Both the position numbers and the translations under genes were made by a program. The notes under the pieces are model-generated. The model was given only the letters and a program-made list of their open reading frames with translations, ran no database searches and had not been told where the DNA came from. DNA of 64,000 nucleotides, from assembly GCA_016748015.1 (NCBI GenBank), contig JAAOMT010000183.1, positions 1 to 64,000 on the forward strand. Reading direction: 5' to 3'. Positions 12,168 to 23,562 of the stretch are shown piece by piece. Position 1 is the stretch's first letter, and each line of letters begins with the position of its first letter. The DNA comes from Geosiphon pyriformis (Eukaryota > Glomeromycota > Glomeromycetes > Archaeosporales > Geosiphonaceae).

Positions 12168-13211
12168 TCAAATTTTTGAAGTTTCTTCAAAATATATTAA
12201 ATCTTTTTTTGTTGCTGAGACTTTCTTATTGCATTGTGTAGGATTTCTCGTACCAACAGCTTTTGAAAGCTTTTCCCAATTTTCCCCATGCTCTTTCATT
12301 GCTTTATAGAGAGCCTGTATTTCATCTTGGTTCCAAGGTCCCATATTACAATTCTTTTGAAATCGCGGTGAATAACGAACATAGCTTTTTATGCTTCCCA
12401 GGGTACGTCTAGGTAACATTCTCATCATTTCGTCCCAATCTTGCCCACACTCTTCAAGGACCTTTGCCAAATTTTGATTTTCCTCAATTGTCCAGGGGCC
12501 TCTTTTAATTCCTGGAGCCAAGCAATTAGTATAACGCCAATAAATTTGATTACAAGGTCTTTCAAGAACATCACTAATTTGCGTCCATTTCCGACCATGT
12601 TTTTCAACAAGTTTGATAAGTTTCTCGTCCTCTTCGTTTGTCCATCGACCACGTCTCGATTTTGCTAGTACAATACGATAATGACCTCTTAGTGAATATC
12701 CACTTTTGTGGGGGAATTTCCCTGTAGAAAATATTTCATTCCAATTAACAGGACCACCATCATATTTTTTTACTGCTAATTTTAGTTCTGTGTCCTCTTC
12801 AGGTGTCCATTTTGGAGTTTCAAAATACGAGTCATTATTAATTGCCCCACTATCTTTGAGCATACTCCATTGGTAGCCTAAAGATCTCGGTTTTCGAACC
12901 AGAAGATATTTTTCTGCTATAAGTTTCCACTTTGAACCATGTTGCTTCTGAGCTTCGATCAAGGCCTTTTTCTCATCGATACTCCATTTAGGGTAAACTT
13001 TTGACCCAAATATTTTACTTTTATCATTATTTGGTTCTGTATAATTTGGTGATTGTTTTTGTTCATACGAAGACAGGAAACTGCTATTACTGCTAATAGG
13101 ATGATTAAGGAGCCGAGAGGAGTTGCCATAAATTCTGGAACTAAAAGATTTTTGCTGGTATCCAAAAGAAAGTGTTCTGTTGCCGAACATAATCTTGTAT
13201 TTGGTTAACAC
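12168..13211 (-). CDS. Myb/SANT protein with five tandem repeats
   Basis: A single open frame of 347 codons with ATG at 13211 (a second Met at codon 8). After about 70 residues without a domain come five Myb/SANT repeats, each with the spaced Trp pattern: KWSIDEKKAL, KWTPEEDTEL, RWTNEEDEKL, PWTIEENQNL and PWNQDEIQAL, the third helices including WTQISDVL and WEKLSKAV. Myb repeats bind DNA; multi-repeat forms occur in Bas1, Reb1-like and SNAPc-4-like factors, and none of these is clearly matched. The first 35 residues are basic, rich in Ser/Arg/Phe and free of acidic residues, like a mitochondrial presequence; whether it is imported is inference. No intron. A decayed duplicate lies upstream at 14705-15390. 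Confidence 0.9.
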   Translation of the reverse strand: MLTKYKIMFGNRTLSFGYQQKSFSSRIYGNSSRLLNHPISSNSSFLSSYEQKQSPNYTEPNNDKSKIFGSKVYPKWSIDEKKALIEAQKQHGSKWKLIAEKYLLVRKPRSLGYQWSMLKDSGAINNDSYFETPKWTPEEDTELKLAVKKYDGGPVNWNEIFSTGKFPHKSGYSLRGHYRIVLAKSRRGRWTNEEDEKLIKLVEKHGRKWTQISDVLERPCNQIYWRYTNCLAPGIKRGPWTIEENQNLAKVLEECGQDWDEMMRMLPRRTLGSIKSYVRYSPRFQKNCNMGPWNQDEIQALYKAMKEHGENWEKLSKAVGTRNPTQCNKKVSATKKDLIYFEETSKI

Positions 13212-13399
13212 AATCTAAGTTATATAAGGATTGAACCAAAATATCACCTTAGAAATATTGAGGCTTGTTCAAAAAGAATCAAAAACTGATCATGACCATA
13301 ATTTAGGATTACTGATGATCCTTATCTGCATGCCTTTTAAAGATTTGCATAATAATGCCTAACTTCTCAAAGAGGATCTTGACATATAAGCTCGTCAGC

Positions 13400-14260
13400 C
13401 AAATTTGGCTCTGGCGTCAACTTCAAGCGCCAGGGGCTTAAGACCTTACTGGAATAATCAAGCCACGGGAGTTGCCACTATGATTGACTCTGCCTATTGG
13501 AAAAAAAAGCTCAAAGGAAAGGCATTGGTCTCTTCTTTATAATGCTTTGTGATTTTTACTAGCTCAGAGACGTATTGAGAATGTGGTTCTTTCTTCTGTA
13601 AGGCTTGAGCCGACTCTTCAAGATTTACATGTTTCAAGTATGAGAGTAGTGACGGTTTTTGAGTTGACCGCTAGTATTCTCTCATTTCTGTCAGTAAAAA
13701 AACAGCAGCTATTGAAGCAATGGATGGGCTTGAAAAATTTTGTTTTTAAAAACTGTGGTGGGATGAAGCAAAAGGCGTCGCAAAATTATGAACAAAGATG
13801 GTTAAACCTATGACGTTTCAACAAAAACGTCTTCTTTTTAATGATGTTTCGGGTATCTGGGGTTAAGAGCCTCTTTAAGAGGTTGCTTAGGCTCGGCTCC
13901 TGCCAATAGCACAGATGAAGTGATTAACTAAGCATTGGTTGTGCGAAAGAAAGTTGTTAAACGTAATGCATAACGACAACCAGGTTCATCAACACATCAT
14001 CTTTCTTTTCAACCTCTTAAGGCACCATAAAAATTCGTGCTCAGAATTTACCAAGTTACCTTGGAATCGCTTCCGAGCAATAATAAATTTTTACTTTTTG
14101 ATTTTTATGATATTTTTATTTTTAAGGATAAACACGTATTATGGCCTCCACTTTGGAAAAAACTTGAAAATAACAAGTGGCCCAATACACACAAGATTAC
14201 ATGTGATGGCAAGCTCATTTTATTATCGCAAAACTAATGAGACACAGTCTCCATAGATGT
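13400..14260 (+). mobile_element. unclassified transposon-like debris
   Basis: This stretch has a distinctly higher GC content than the flanks and several overlapping short open frames, for example 13583-13813 (76 codons), 13939-14256 (105) and 14037-14237 (66, ending in a Trp/Lys-rich segment with PPLWKKLENNKW). None gives a family I recognise and frames change repeatedly, so I read it as a broken mobile element or gene remnant inserted between the Myb gene and its decayed copy. The call as mobile DNA is inference from texture. Confidence 0.35.
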
Positions 14261-14704
14261 TGGCATTCGCACTTCGCTTACATGAAAAAAATATACTCAA
14301 TTTTAAAAATTACAAATACAATTTTCCAAAACTTTTGTTGTATAGTTTGTTATTATATTAAATTTGAATATTTATAAGCTCTTGCCATGAAAATTATTAT
14401 TTTTTGATAAAGCTAAGAGTAAATATTATTAGTGTTTAGAGTTTTTAATAATTAATTTACCATAAAACCCATTATTAACAAGTTGCAAAAATTTGAAAAT
14501 CATTTTGCAATTTCAGACAGTGAAAGTCTATTCAGAAAAATTAATTGGGTTTTATTATGGTTTTAGATCGGGTGTTGAACCCTGCTTTAATGAAAATTGA
14601 ATTTAATCATTGAGTAGTGGAAAACTTAAAATTTGTTCTTTGAAAAATTGCCTTTAATTGTTTTTTAATCATTCAAAAAGTCAATTTATCTAGCCTACTT
14701 AGGA

Positions 14705-15390
14705 AATTATAGCATTGTCTTGAATTTCTTGTGCCAACAGCTTCAAAAACTTGTCACCAATTTTTTCCATACTTTGAGCATGCCTTCTACCTAAACCGAT
14801 TTCCATGCTCCAATGTCAAAAATTTTTTGTGCTCAAAAAAATGTCGTTTAATTATTGGCAGAGACCGTCCAGGTAATAATTTTTCAGCTCTGTCCATACA
14901 TTTCTGAAGCTTTCGCTAATTTTTGGTTTTCTTAATCTGTCCAGCGGCCTCTTTTCTTTCCGTAGTCAGATAATTTGTATAGCATTGTTATGAAAGCTGG
15001 TGAGGTCTGTGAAGAACGTGGCTTATCGTTGCTCATTTTGAACCATGTATTTTAACAAGATTTACTAATTTCTCATCATCCTGCTTGGTCCATGGCCTAC
15101 GTCTCGATTTGATTAATACACTATAATAACGGTTGACCAATTCTGTTAGGAAATTTGCCCGTCGATAATATATTTTTCCAATTGAATTGCTTTTTATAGG
15201 TTTTTGCTACCTCTAATTTCACTGGATGCCCATACCATTTACTTTAAGATTGAGATTATTAGGCTGCTCGCCATGAGATAATTCCATTGTAAGCCGTATT
15301 GGCTTTATGTTTTTAATTAACGTTTTTTTTCTTCGACACTCAACCTTGGAATATTTCGGGGAAATATATACTTTACTTTTACCTCTCTTC
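14705..15390 (-). pseudogene. decayed duplicate of the Myb gene
   Basis: On the minus strand this region aligns along its length with 12232-13020 of the intact Myb gene. Matching blocks include the tail (14718-14745 with 12240-12268), the RGPW-repeat region (CAGCGGCCTCTTTTCTTTCC with CAGGGGCCTCTTTTAATTCC), TGGCCTACGTCTCGATTTG with ATCGACCACGTCTCGATTTT, GGAAATTTGCCCGTCGATAA with GGAATTTCCCTGTAGAAAAT, and the first-repeat end near 15340-15385. Many substitutions, indels and stops make it non-coding. It sits upstream of, and in the same orientation as, the intact gene: an old tandem duplication. Confidence 0.75.
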
Positions 15391-15489
15391 TGTAATGTGA
15401 GATAATTTTCTTTGCTCCAATAGAGCAAAGAACAAACTTTCAGTTGCCAACAAGAAATTTTAGGAATAAGCAATTTTTCAATCACATGA

Positions 15490-16872
15490 GTGATCGAAGA
15501 TCACGGTTTGGTTTGATTTATATTATTATGATCCTGTACATCTTATTGGTCACGACTCTACGAGTACGGTAAAGACGCGTTCATCTAACTCACCAAATCC
15601 GAAATTTTGAATTATCAGATCAATTACAATTAACCCAATTTAATTCCTTGAACTTAGTTTAATATTATTAAATTTAAATTTGAATTTGAATTTTTTATCT
15701 AAAATATTTTAATTAATAAAAACATTTTGTATGTTAAATTAATTAAGAAATCTGAAGCAATAAATTTTATTATTTATAAGTTCTTTATTTTTAAATAATT
15801 CATGTTTTTTCATTTTGATTTTTCTTAAAATATAATAACAATTTATTAGATTATTTGAAAATTATTAAAAATTAAAAATTTATTTTTAATTTTATAATTG
15901 CAAATTACAAATTAATACAATCATTAATTCACAAATGTCTTCAAAATTTTTTACATTTTAATAAATAATTAAATGATTTTATTTCTGATAACCATTGTAA
16001 AAGTATTTTATTTAAGATTTACAAGTTTCTTGAACATTAAAAAAATGGTCTTAAGTTTTTTTAAATGCATTATTTAATAAAAATTATAACATTTAAATAA
16101 GAAATTCAAATATAAATTCAATGTTTTTGTCATTAAAACATGAACATATTAAAGATTTCAGCATAAACTTTAAAAATGGCTACATTCTGTGATTTTACAC
16201 TGAAAATGTTCTTTTATAATTTATGACATTTTTCCTCTCCATTGAAAAATAGCCGGTCTTTGAGATTAGATCTCAATCTCAAGTTATAAGAAACCATCCC
16301 AAAATTGAAAGCATCAGTTTTTGGCTAATCCAAACGGCACATCTCAAGCCATAAAGTCATTGCGACATACATACTTTAATGCCACTTCTTGGCTCCGATA
16401 GATTCACCCAAGTAATTTTCTCAGCCCGCCTCTTGAGCAATTCATCTGGCCTTAAACAAATTCCAAGTTGTGCGCCCTGAGTCCATAATATGAAGACTTT
16501 GACTTGATAAATATATTATGTGTGCGTGCGGACTTGAAAAGATTCTACACTAAAATTTTAACAAATTTGGTAAAAAATATTAAAATGTATACAATATGAA
16601 CTCAGTATACAAATTTTTTTGTATCAATTAAAAATTATTTTATAAATTGAATCTATAGGTATACTAATACATCAGAATCGAAAAAAAAACAAAATTTCCA
16701 TAAGATTATCTGTTCAATCCGCGATACCCAAATTATTTAGTCCCACTGACCCCAATAAATAAAAACTTTGCCCTCCCGCGATTAAATTTTCAAATATTTA
16801 ATGTAATATTCCCAATATATAATACTGATTATAAATCAGAAATAAACTTGCCTCTTGAATATTGGCCTTGTT
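15490..16872. other. AT-rich intergenic DNA
   Basis: No supported gene. 15600-16200 is extremely AT-rich; 16250-16500 is more balanced but shows no recognisable product. Confidence 0.6.
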
Positions 16873-18024
16873 TCATTCTCGTGCCTTTCTACGTTCAATG
16901 CCTGATATATTGACATCGATTGTGGTAAGAACGGCATCCCATGCAATGAAAATTTCGGAAAGCGTATTCACCTAGATTTGGAGATTTTGAGTGAAATTCA
17001 ATATATTTAGGGAAAACAATAAGATCCTTCAAAAAATGGTGGCGTAAAGAAAAGGATACGATCCCATTGTATCGGTCCAATAATTGTGTTATGCGAGCTG
17101 AAACTTCATTTGTTTGAGCAACTTGATCAACGTGGTTAGCTTCTATAGGTGTCAGCATCGGGAAAAGTCTTTCGAAACCTGTTTTCAAGCAGAAGTATAA
17201 AATAGATTTTAGGGGGATTTTTATTATTTCTATTCCTTTATTTACCTTTAAATTCCTCGGCATCAATTATCCCCTGCAATTCATCAATTTGTTTAAGATT
17301 TTCTGCAACAGCAATCAGATCCTCATGCGATGCAGTAATTATTTCAGCTTTAGCTTCAGGTGTCAAAATTGCGCGTTCCATTTCTATTGTACCTTTGAAT
17401 GGTGAAACATAATCCGAAGCCTGATCATCTATATAAATTGTAAAGGCAAGATAGATATCATGAGACAAGGAAATTATTAATGGATGTTCAAAATCATCTC
17501 GACCACAATTGCTTACACTGCTTAAAGAACGCTTTCAAGCCATCTTTCTCTCTAATAATAGCTTGAAACTGTTTCTCAATCTCATCTACTCGTTTCAACA
17601 AGGTCAAATTGCTTTTTGATTTTTCATGAATCGCTGCTTTCTTGGTAATCAGATCAAATCCAAACACACTTTTCTCCAAATGATGTACGCGAAGTTCAAA
17701 TGCATTCCAAGATGTAGTCTCTGCGATAGTATCTTCGGCGTTCACCATATTGGAAGGAGCCGTTATCTTTTCAGGATGTACTTCTTCACGTGTGACGTAG
17801 GAGCCGGCTTCAGAGTAGGCGTATAAATCGGAATCCGAGTTATACGATGACGGGTGAAAAGTACTAGTATAATTATTTTTAAAAGGGATTTCTGCCCAGT
17901 CGCCGTCTTGAGTGCCCCTTATTGTCCCGTTCGCGATTCCGTTGGCAGTGTGAATGCTCGTTAATAACAAATTCTTTTGGTCTTCTAATATAGAAAGTCG
18001 TTTGACTATCTCCGAATTTTCCAT
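16873..18024 (-). CDS. DCTN3: dynactin subunit 3 (p24) homologue
   Basis: Four exons on the minus strand: 17517-18024, 17246-17428, 17060-17178, 16873-16971, giving 302 residues. All joins are GT-AG and in phase. The p24 signature is present: LEKSVFG (cf. LExWVYG), the segment YDQASDYVSP, a central helix AENLKQIDELQGIIDAEEF, LLDRYNGI and the C-terminal FIAWDAVLTTID, matching the family's FVQWDELL end. p24 is part of the dynactin shoulder, the dynein cofactor for microtubule cargo transport in the cytoplasm. The animal protein is near 186 residues; here about 115 extra, Ser/Thr/Tyr-rich residues precede the conserved part. The last exon is needed to reach the conserved Trp; reading through instead gives an unrelated tail. 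517 bases separate it from the upstream PABPN1-like gene. Confidence 0.8.
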
Positions 18025-18540
18025 GGCATATCGGATTTTCCCAGGATTTCTGAGGTGCCTTAAAATCGCGTTTAAAAGTAGTGGAGCGGGTTTTAAAGAG
18101 TTTTTATACTAGTATTATCAAGGAGTGAATAAAAAAACGTCACTCGCCGCAGATTATAACATTATCGAAAATAAAAGCATTTCTGGCTTTTGAACCTAAT
18201 TTTTGGTGCTTCATTGTGTTCCACTGCAATACATTGTTTAACTTTAGGGTCCACCAAAGAAATATAACAATTTCTACATCCAAAACAAGAAATAATATTC
18301 TCTTGTTTTCTATTTTTGGGATGTCCTGAATGCAATAAAGTTTACATAAAAAATATTATAAAATGATTTTTCGAAATATAAAATATAATGAATTTCAAGC
18401 CAAAGGAAAAAAGCAAAAATAATCAATGAAATCAAAAACTGTTTTCAATTTAAGCATTAATGCCAAGAAATTCATTCATCAATGTAACTTATGATTATTA
18501 AGCTTTAAAGAACCCCAAGGAGATCTCAAATTGATACAAC
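18025..18540. other. spacer between two minus-strand genes
   Basis: Holds the 3' flank of the PABPN1-like gene and the promoter side of the dynactin p24 gene. AT-rich, no open frame of note. Confidence 0.6.
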
Positions 18541-19641
18541 TCAGTATGGAGAGAAACCTGCACGTCTGCCTCTATATAATCGAAAAAAAATCTAATTAAA
18601 ATTTGATCTATATGGAATACGAAAGAATTTCAAAGGGAATTTAAGTACCTTGGGCGACCTCTAAAAGCTGGAGTATAATATGCTCCATGCCCGAAATATT
18701 GCGCACCTGCTCCTCGCCAGCCAGCCCTGCCCCGGGCTCTGATTCCTCCTCTATTGAATCCAGGAATGTTGGTTCGCTTTGACGTAACCTGTGATAAATA
18801 TGAAAGTTTAATCAGAAAATCAACCATGTATTATTGAATTAACCATAGAGCAGTATTACCTTAATCTGTCGCCCATGCAAAAGGGTGTCATTGAGCGCCA
18901 TTGCATTAGCGACCAAGGAAGGATCTGCAAATTCAACATAGGCATATCTAGGTGATAAAAAAAGGTAAAAAATAAGTTCAAATAGAAAATAATGAATCAA
19001 GGTTATATGTGCCTAATTACCCTTTTGGATGCCCAGTCCATTTATCGCACAAAATTGTGACTCTATTTATCGTACCACATGATTGAAAGTGCGCCTGAAG
19101 TTCTTCTGGGGTGGCGCTGTAATCAACCTGAGAAACAGATGTTTATATGACGAGAACGTTAAATTATCAAGAAAGATATTGCATATACACTATAAAAAGT
19201 TCAAAAACTAAGAACATAAAAATAAGCTCATCAAAATTATAAGTACATTGCCAACGTAAATTGATCGAGCATCGATTGCCTCCTTTTCTTCTAATAAAAG
19301 CAAACCAAAATTAATATATAATATTTCTTCAAAAAAAATTATCACCTATACCTTCAGTTGAAGTCAAATTCATCTCTTTCTCCACTGCAGCTTGCATTTC
19401 ACGCAACTTCGCAGCCTCTTCTTCCATTTCTTTCACTCGTTGCTTCATAGCCTCAAGCTATCAAAAGGAATCAAAATATATTTGACTTAAAGAGAATTTA
19501 TAATATTAAGAAGGCATCAACATTATATAGCTATGTTACCGCTTCAGCATCTTCTGGATGGCCTTCTTCATTTTGATGCTCCTGATGTTCTTGATGTTCA
19601 TCATTTTCGTCGGTAATAACGGGTTTTTGGTCCTCAGTCAT
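18541..19641 (-). CDS. PABPN1: nuclear polyadenylate-binding protein (PABPN1/Pab2 type)
   Basis: Seven exons: 19540-19641, 19352-19457, 19247-19290, 19021-19127, 18860-18947, 18649-18788, 18541-18571; 205 residues, all junctions in phase. Order: acidic, His/Gln-rich head; coiled coil from [18 protein letters not shown]; one RRM with SIYVGNVDY (RNP2) and YAYVEFAD (RNP1); an Arg/Gly-rich tail ending GRRAGFSPY. The same layout is found in human PABPN1 and fission yeast Pab2, including the Ser-Pro-Tyr end, which comes only from the 31-base last exon. It binds poly(A) tails in the nucleus and controls tail length and RNA decay. If the last intron were retained the protein would end in YLNSL, so that splice decides the conserved tail. 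Confidence 0.93.
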
Positions 19642-19838
19642 TGTATTATAAGAAATGGAGGGGAAAAGGCGGCAAGAGTATTCCAGCTGAAGACAGATCG
19701 GGAGATGGGAGTTCAAAGGGGATTTTTCAGTTCCATAGATCAGACACCAAAGAAAGGTCGATCAATTGGGTTTATAAAATTTCCGGCATGTTAATATAAA
19801 GCCAACTAGAATTCTCTATATATCAAGAGGCCATGACA

Positions 19839-20093
19839 CTAGGATCTTGAATTGTGTGATGATGAGGGGAATCCTCTCAAGTCGTTGGTTTGGATAGATT
19901 CAAATAAAGCGCCATTGACAAAATTTTCAAAATCAACTTGTATCTGAGCAGCCTTTATTGATCGGCTTATAATATCACCACTAGAGCAACCCAAGGAAGC
20001 GCAGAGGTAAAGGGAAGAATAAACCCCAAAAAACCAAATAAAAAAGAGAAAGGTTAAAACACTCAAAGTGACCAAGACATACCAAATCTCGAT
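19839..20093 (-). CDS. possible single-pass membrane protein, 3' exon
   Basis: Minus-strand frame open from about 20093 down to the stop at 19839, with no ATG at its start. It encodes a strongly hydrophobic segment (TLSVLTFLFFIWFFGVYSSL) followed by a hydrophilic tail. It may be the last exon of a small gene. A candidate first exon begins at ATG 20451 (MLTAGIQDFEAG...), and an acceptor-like AG precedes the open part, but the join is a guess. No family recognised. Confidence 0.3.
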   Translation of the reverse strand: MEIWYVLVTLSVLTFLFFIWFFGVYSSLYLCASLGCSSGDIISRSIKAAQIQVDFENFVNGALFESIQTNDLRGFPSSSHNSRS

Positions 20094-20518
20094 GATAATT
20101 TAAAACACAAGACTGGTTTTTTTTTTTGCTTGATATCGTTCGATTATTTTTTTTGATTCCTATTTATTTTTTTAAGTTTTTTTCGTTATTTTTTTGTTTT
20201 TTTTTTATTCTTCATCTTTAGAATAGGTTTTTATGAGAAAAACGAGATCAAATATTTAACAAGAGGACTAATGGAAGAGTAATTTGCAAACCTTTTGATA
20301 AGCGGAAAGTAGACAGGCTGTGATCTGCAAAGAATGAGTTCAAAGTAATCTATTATATTATGAATAATGCAGTGTAAACACGCCGATCGCTGCTTGATTG
20401 GATATGATCGGGGGTTCCCGCTTCAAAATCTTGGATGCCAGCAGTTAACATTACATGACGATTTCGAAATTTATTAGGTGGAAAAATTAAAAACGATCTA
20501 CATTCGGAATTTTCTCGT

Positions 20519-21919
20519 TTAATCAATATTTAATAATAACTTCATACGGTGATATACTGTAAACGAAATGGCAACCATTGGGGTCACCTTCAAATATCCA
20601 ATGCTAAGCCCCACATAAAAACCCCTTAACCCATTAGTGATCCAAATTGTCCTTGTAGTCTCCCAAATACTCACAAATTTTGTTGGATCCCGTGTCCCAT
20701 AAACTTGCATTCTTCGCCTAATCACCTCAAAAGGATAAGAAACAGTTTGTGATACAGCACCTGCCACACCACCAACTACCAACTCTGCCCATGTTTTCAA
20801 AGGCGCTCGCCTTACTTGACCTCTACTATCTAATTTTCCGGCTGCTAATGATGGGGCTGTAGTTAAATCGGCTAGAGTTGTTCGACAAAAATTAGTCAGC
20901 CAGTGGTGCGTTAAAAACGAAACACCCGCATATGGAATCATTCCTAGTATTGTAGGAATTAAACCACGATAGAAATTCATGATTGGAAGATGGATAAATG
21001 GAGCACGAGCTCCCGCAGGTTCATTGTAAATTTGTTGACAAGTTGATGTTATCCCCACGCGAATTTCTCGTCGAACTTCAAAAGCTAAACGAACACGTAT
21101 TAGCTCTAGTGGGTATGTACATAAAACTGACGTGACACCTTAAAAAATATAAGTCGAGTTAATAAAGTTAAAATATCATAAAAAAATGCATATTTTCATT
21201 ATTATTCTGATACGCAAATCTACCAGCCAAAGATCCTGCTATAAATTGCCTTGCAGAAGTTTCTTCTTCTCTTCTTGGCATTAATAACTGCTCAAGGAGA
21301 AAAAGTCTGATTCATGAGCCTTGATTTTTATTTTTTTTAATTAAAAGCATTATTCTTGAATCTTTTACATGACAAAATTGTTCATATGCAACAAACTTGA
21401 TAGCAGCATATGGGAAAATTCGAATCAAAGTAGCCGAATGTCCTTGAAAAAGTCCTCGAAGCCCAGTTGTTTTATATATCTCTCGACTAGCTATGAACAC
21501 GCCAGTCCACGTTCCTAGAAAAAGTTTAACTTTCCCTTTTAAATTATTTCTATGACTTTGACCAAACTGTGATAAATCAATCCATACCTGCATATCTTTG
21601 ATATTGTGGGCTACTAGTTTGAAAAAGTATTTTGACCCGATCGAAAGGGGCTACCACAGATTTGGCCTATTTGAAGCACAGGTATAAAAGAAGTTGGAAA
21701 TTCTCTGTATGTTTGGAAAAGCAAACATTCGGCACTTCCATTTAAATATAAAATTCTTACCATGGAACCAGCAATCCCGCCTGCCAATCCAGAGCGTAAT
21801 GTATAATTCATACTGTGTTTATCGTGAAATGGTGCAACTATAGCCTCTTGTATTACATCAAGATCTCTTTCTTTGGGGAGGTTTTTGGTAACTTTAAAGG
21901 GCTTATCGGCTATCGACAT
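20519..21919 (-). CDS. mitochondrial coenzyme A carrier (Leu5/SLC25A16/42 type)
   Basis: Five exons: 21761-21919, 21588-21666, 21369-21514, 21224-21287, 20519-21138; 355 residues, about the length of yeast Leu5. It is a mitochondrial carrier with three repeats, each with the carrier signature: [22 protein letters not shown] and [11 protein letters not shown] (the acidic position is Glu in repeats 2 and 3), plus GGIAGS, AGSLAG and GGVAGA helices. The Leu5/SLC25A42 group moves CoA or related adenine nucleotides across the inner membrane; placement in this subgroup rests on [18 protein letters not shown] and length, so another member of the CoA/ADP branch is possible. Exon 2 is essential because it carries the first signature. 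It is divergent from the NMNAT gene, with starts 222 bases apart. Confidence 0.85.
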
Positions 21920-22052
21920 TGTAGAAACTCTTAAAAAACGTATGATAATTAATAAAGCTTGCCGATTTTCAACCTAATCAACAAGTCACAATGGATAATC
22001 AATTCAGGTTAGTTCAACGGAAATTATTGCACATGACAATGTACATATTTAT

Positions 22053-22096
22053 TTCATTTTTAGCAGACCAAATCTTCATTTTTAGCAGACCAAATC
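22053..22096. repeat. 22-base perfect tandem duplication in shared promoter
   Basis: Two exact adjacent copies of a 22-base unit (22053-22074 and 22075-22096), each containing TTTTTAGCAGACCAAATC, between the divergently transcribed CoA carrier and NMNAT genes. It could double a regulatory site or be a simple slippage product. Confidence 0.8.
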
Positions 22097-22140
22097 GTCA
22101 TTTTTTATTCTTGTTACCCACAGCCAAAGATCGTTCAAAA

Positions 22141-23562
22141 ATGGCTACTTATTTGTTAACCTCGCCTAACCTCTCCCCCTCAGCTACTGAATTGGAAGAA
22201 GACCCGCCAAACCTGAAATATCAACCCACAAATTCAGAAGATTATTTCTTTCCGACCCACAGACTCCTTCAAACTGTGCAAGGTAAAATGGGGACATAAA
22301 GAGTGATCTGTTTTTTAGCCCAAATACGACGGAGCTTGAGGCTCTGGAAATTTATTTACAAATTTCTCGAATTTTTTGACTTCTGTTGCTCAAAACATTG
22401 TTTTTCCTTTTTCGCAATTCTTATATCATAATAAAGGAAAAAGTAAATTTAACTTCATTTTAATTACTTTTTCCAATATCTAAACCAAATTAGATCCCGC
22501 TAAAAAACCACTTGTCATAGTAGCTTGCGGTTCTTTTTCCCCTATAACCTACCTCCATCTTCGTATATTTGGTTTGTCATGAGTCTGCTTTTTAAAAATA
22601 ATATTCCTTCTGCCTCAATTCTTTTTTATTACATATATTCATGATTAAAGAAATGGCCCAAGATTATATAAGGGAGAATACAAATTTTGAAATTCTCGGC
22701 GGCTACTTCTCACCAGTCTCGGACTATTATCAAAAAACAGGGCTTGCCCCCTCTCATCATCGTGTTAGAATGTGTGAAATGGCCGTTGAACGGACATCTA
22801 GTTGGCTAATGGTTGACGCATGGGAAAGTCTTCAAAAGGACTATACTAGAACAGCTTTGGTCTTGGATCACTTTAATGAATATATAAATATTAAGGGAGG
22901 CGGAGTGAAAACTCAAGATGGTAATTTATAATTTGCAAATTTTTTTGCTTTTGTAACATTTTGTTCAATAAATATCCTCTCAATAAACAGGAAAATTACA
23001 TAAGGTTAATATAATGCTACTTGCTGGTGGCGATTTAATAGAATCTTTTAAGGTTCCCAACCTGTGGGATAATAATGACGTAAGAGATGAAATTTAATTT
23101 TTTTAAAATAAATAATAGTTTAAATTTATTTATTTATTGTCATGCATTTCATATCACCATTATAGCTTCATCATATTCTTGGTAATTTCGGATGTTTAAT
23201 AGTGGAAAGGACAGGTGCTGATGTTTGGGGTTTTCTACTATCGCATGACATTCTATACGAGCACAGAGTGAGCCATCAAAGCTGTTTCCTGAATTTCCCT
23301 GAATCTATAACTGAACTGATTAGTCTATAGAAAAATGTATGCGTCATTAAACAGTTGATTTATAACGACATCAGCTCGACCAAAGTGCGGTATGTTTTAA
23401 GAAATTATTCTGCTATTGCTAAATAACGAAGATCTATCATTTTCTCTAAATTACTGATTAATTTATTCTTTAAGCCTTTTTGTCAAGAGGGAAATGTCAA
23501 TAAAATATCTACTCCCAAACTCAGTAATCAAATATATTCAACATCACGGACTTTATAAGTAA
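22141..23562 (+). CDS. NMA1: nicotinamide/nicotinate mononucleotide adenylyltransferase
   Basis: Seven exons: 22141-22282, 22494-22571, 22651-22920, 22991-23079, 23166-23267, 23331-23389, 23475-23562; 275 residues, all in phase. NMNAT joins NMN (or NaMN) and ATP to make NAD(+) or its deamido form. The family motifs are clear: VACGSFSPITYLHLRIFE (nucleotidyltransferase GSFxPxTxxH motif), GGYFSPVSDYY, the WE(S)LQKDYTRT loop, LLAGGDLIESF, WDNNDLHHIL and the C-terminal ISSTKVR motif that binds ATP phosphates. An in-frame ATG at 21991 would add 50 hydrophobic residues across the duplicated promoter segment; I prefer 22141, which keeps the soluble fungal form. A single gene may serve both the NA and de novo routes. 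Confidence 0.92.

Noticed and set aside
17469-17516. Apparent frameshift in the dynactin p24 gene near the end of its first exon
   Set aside because: Explained by an intron from 17516 to 17429 (GTAAGC...TATAG) that yields the conserved YDQASDYVSP segment.
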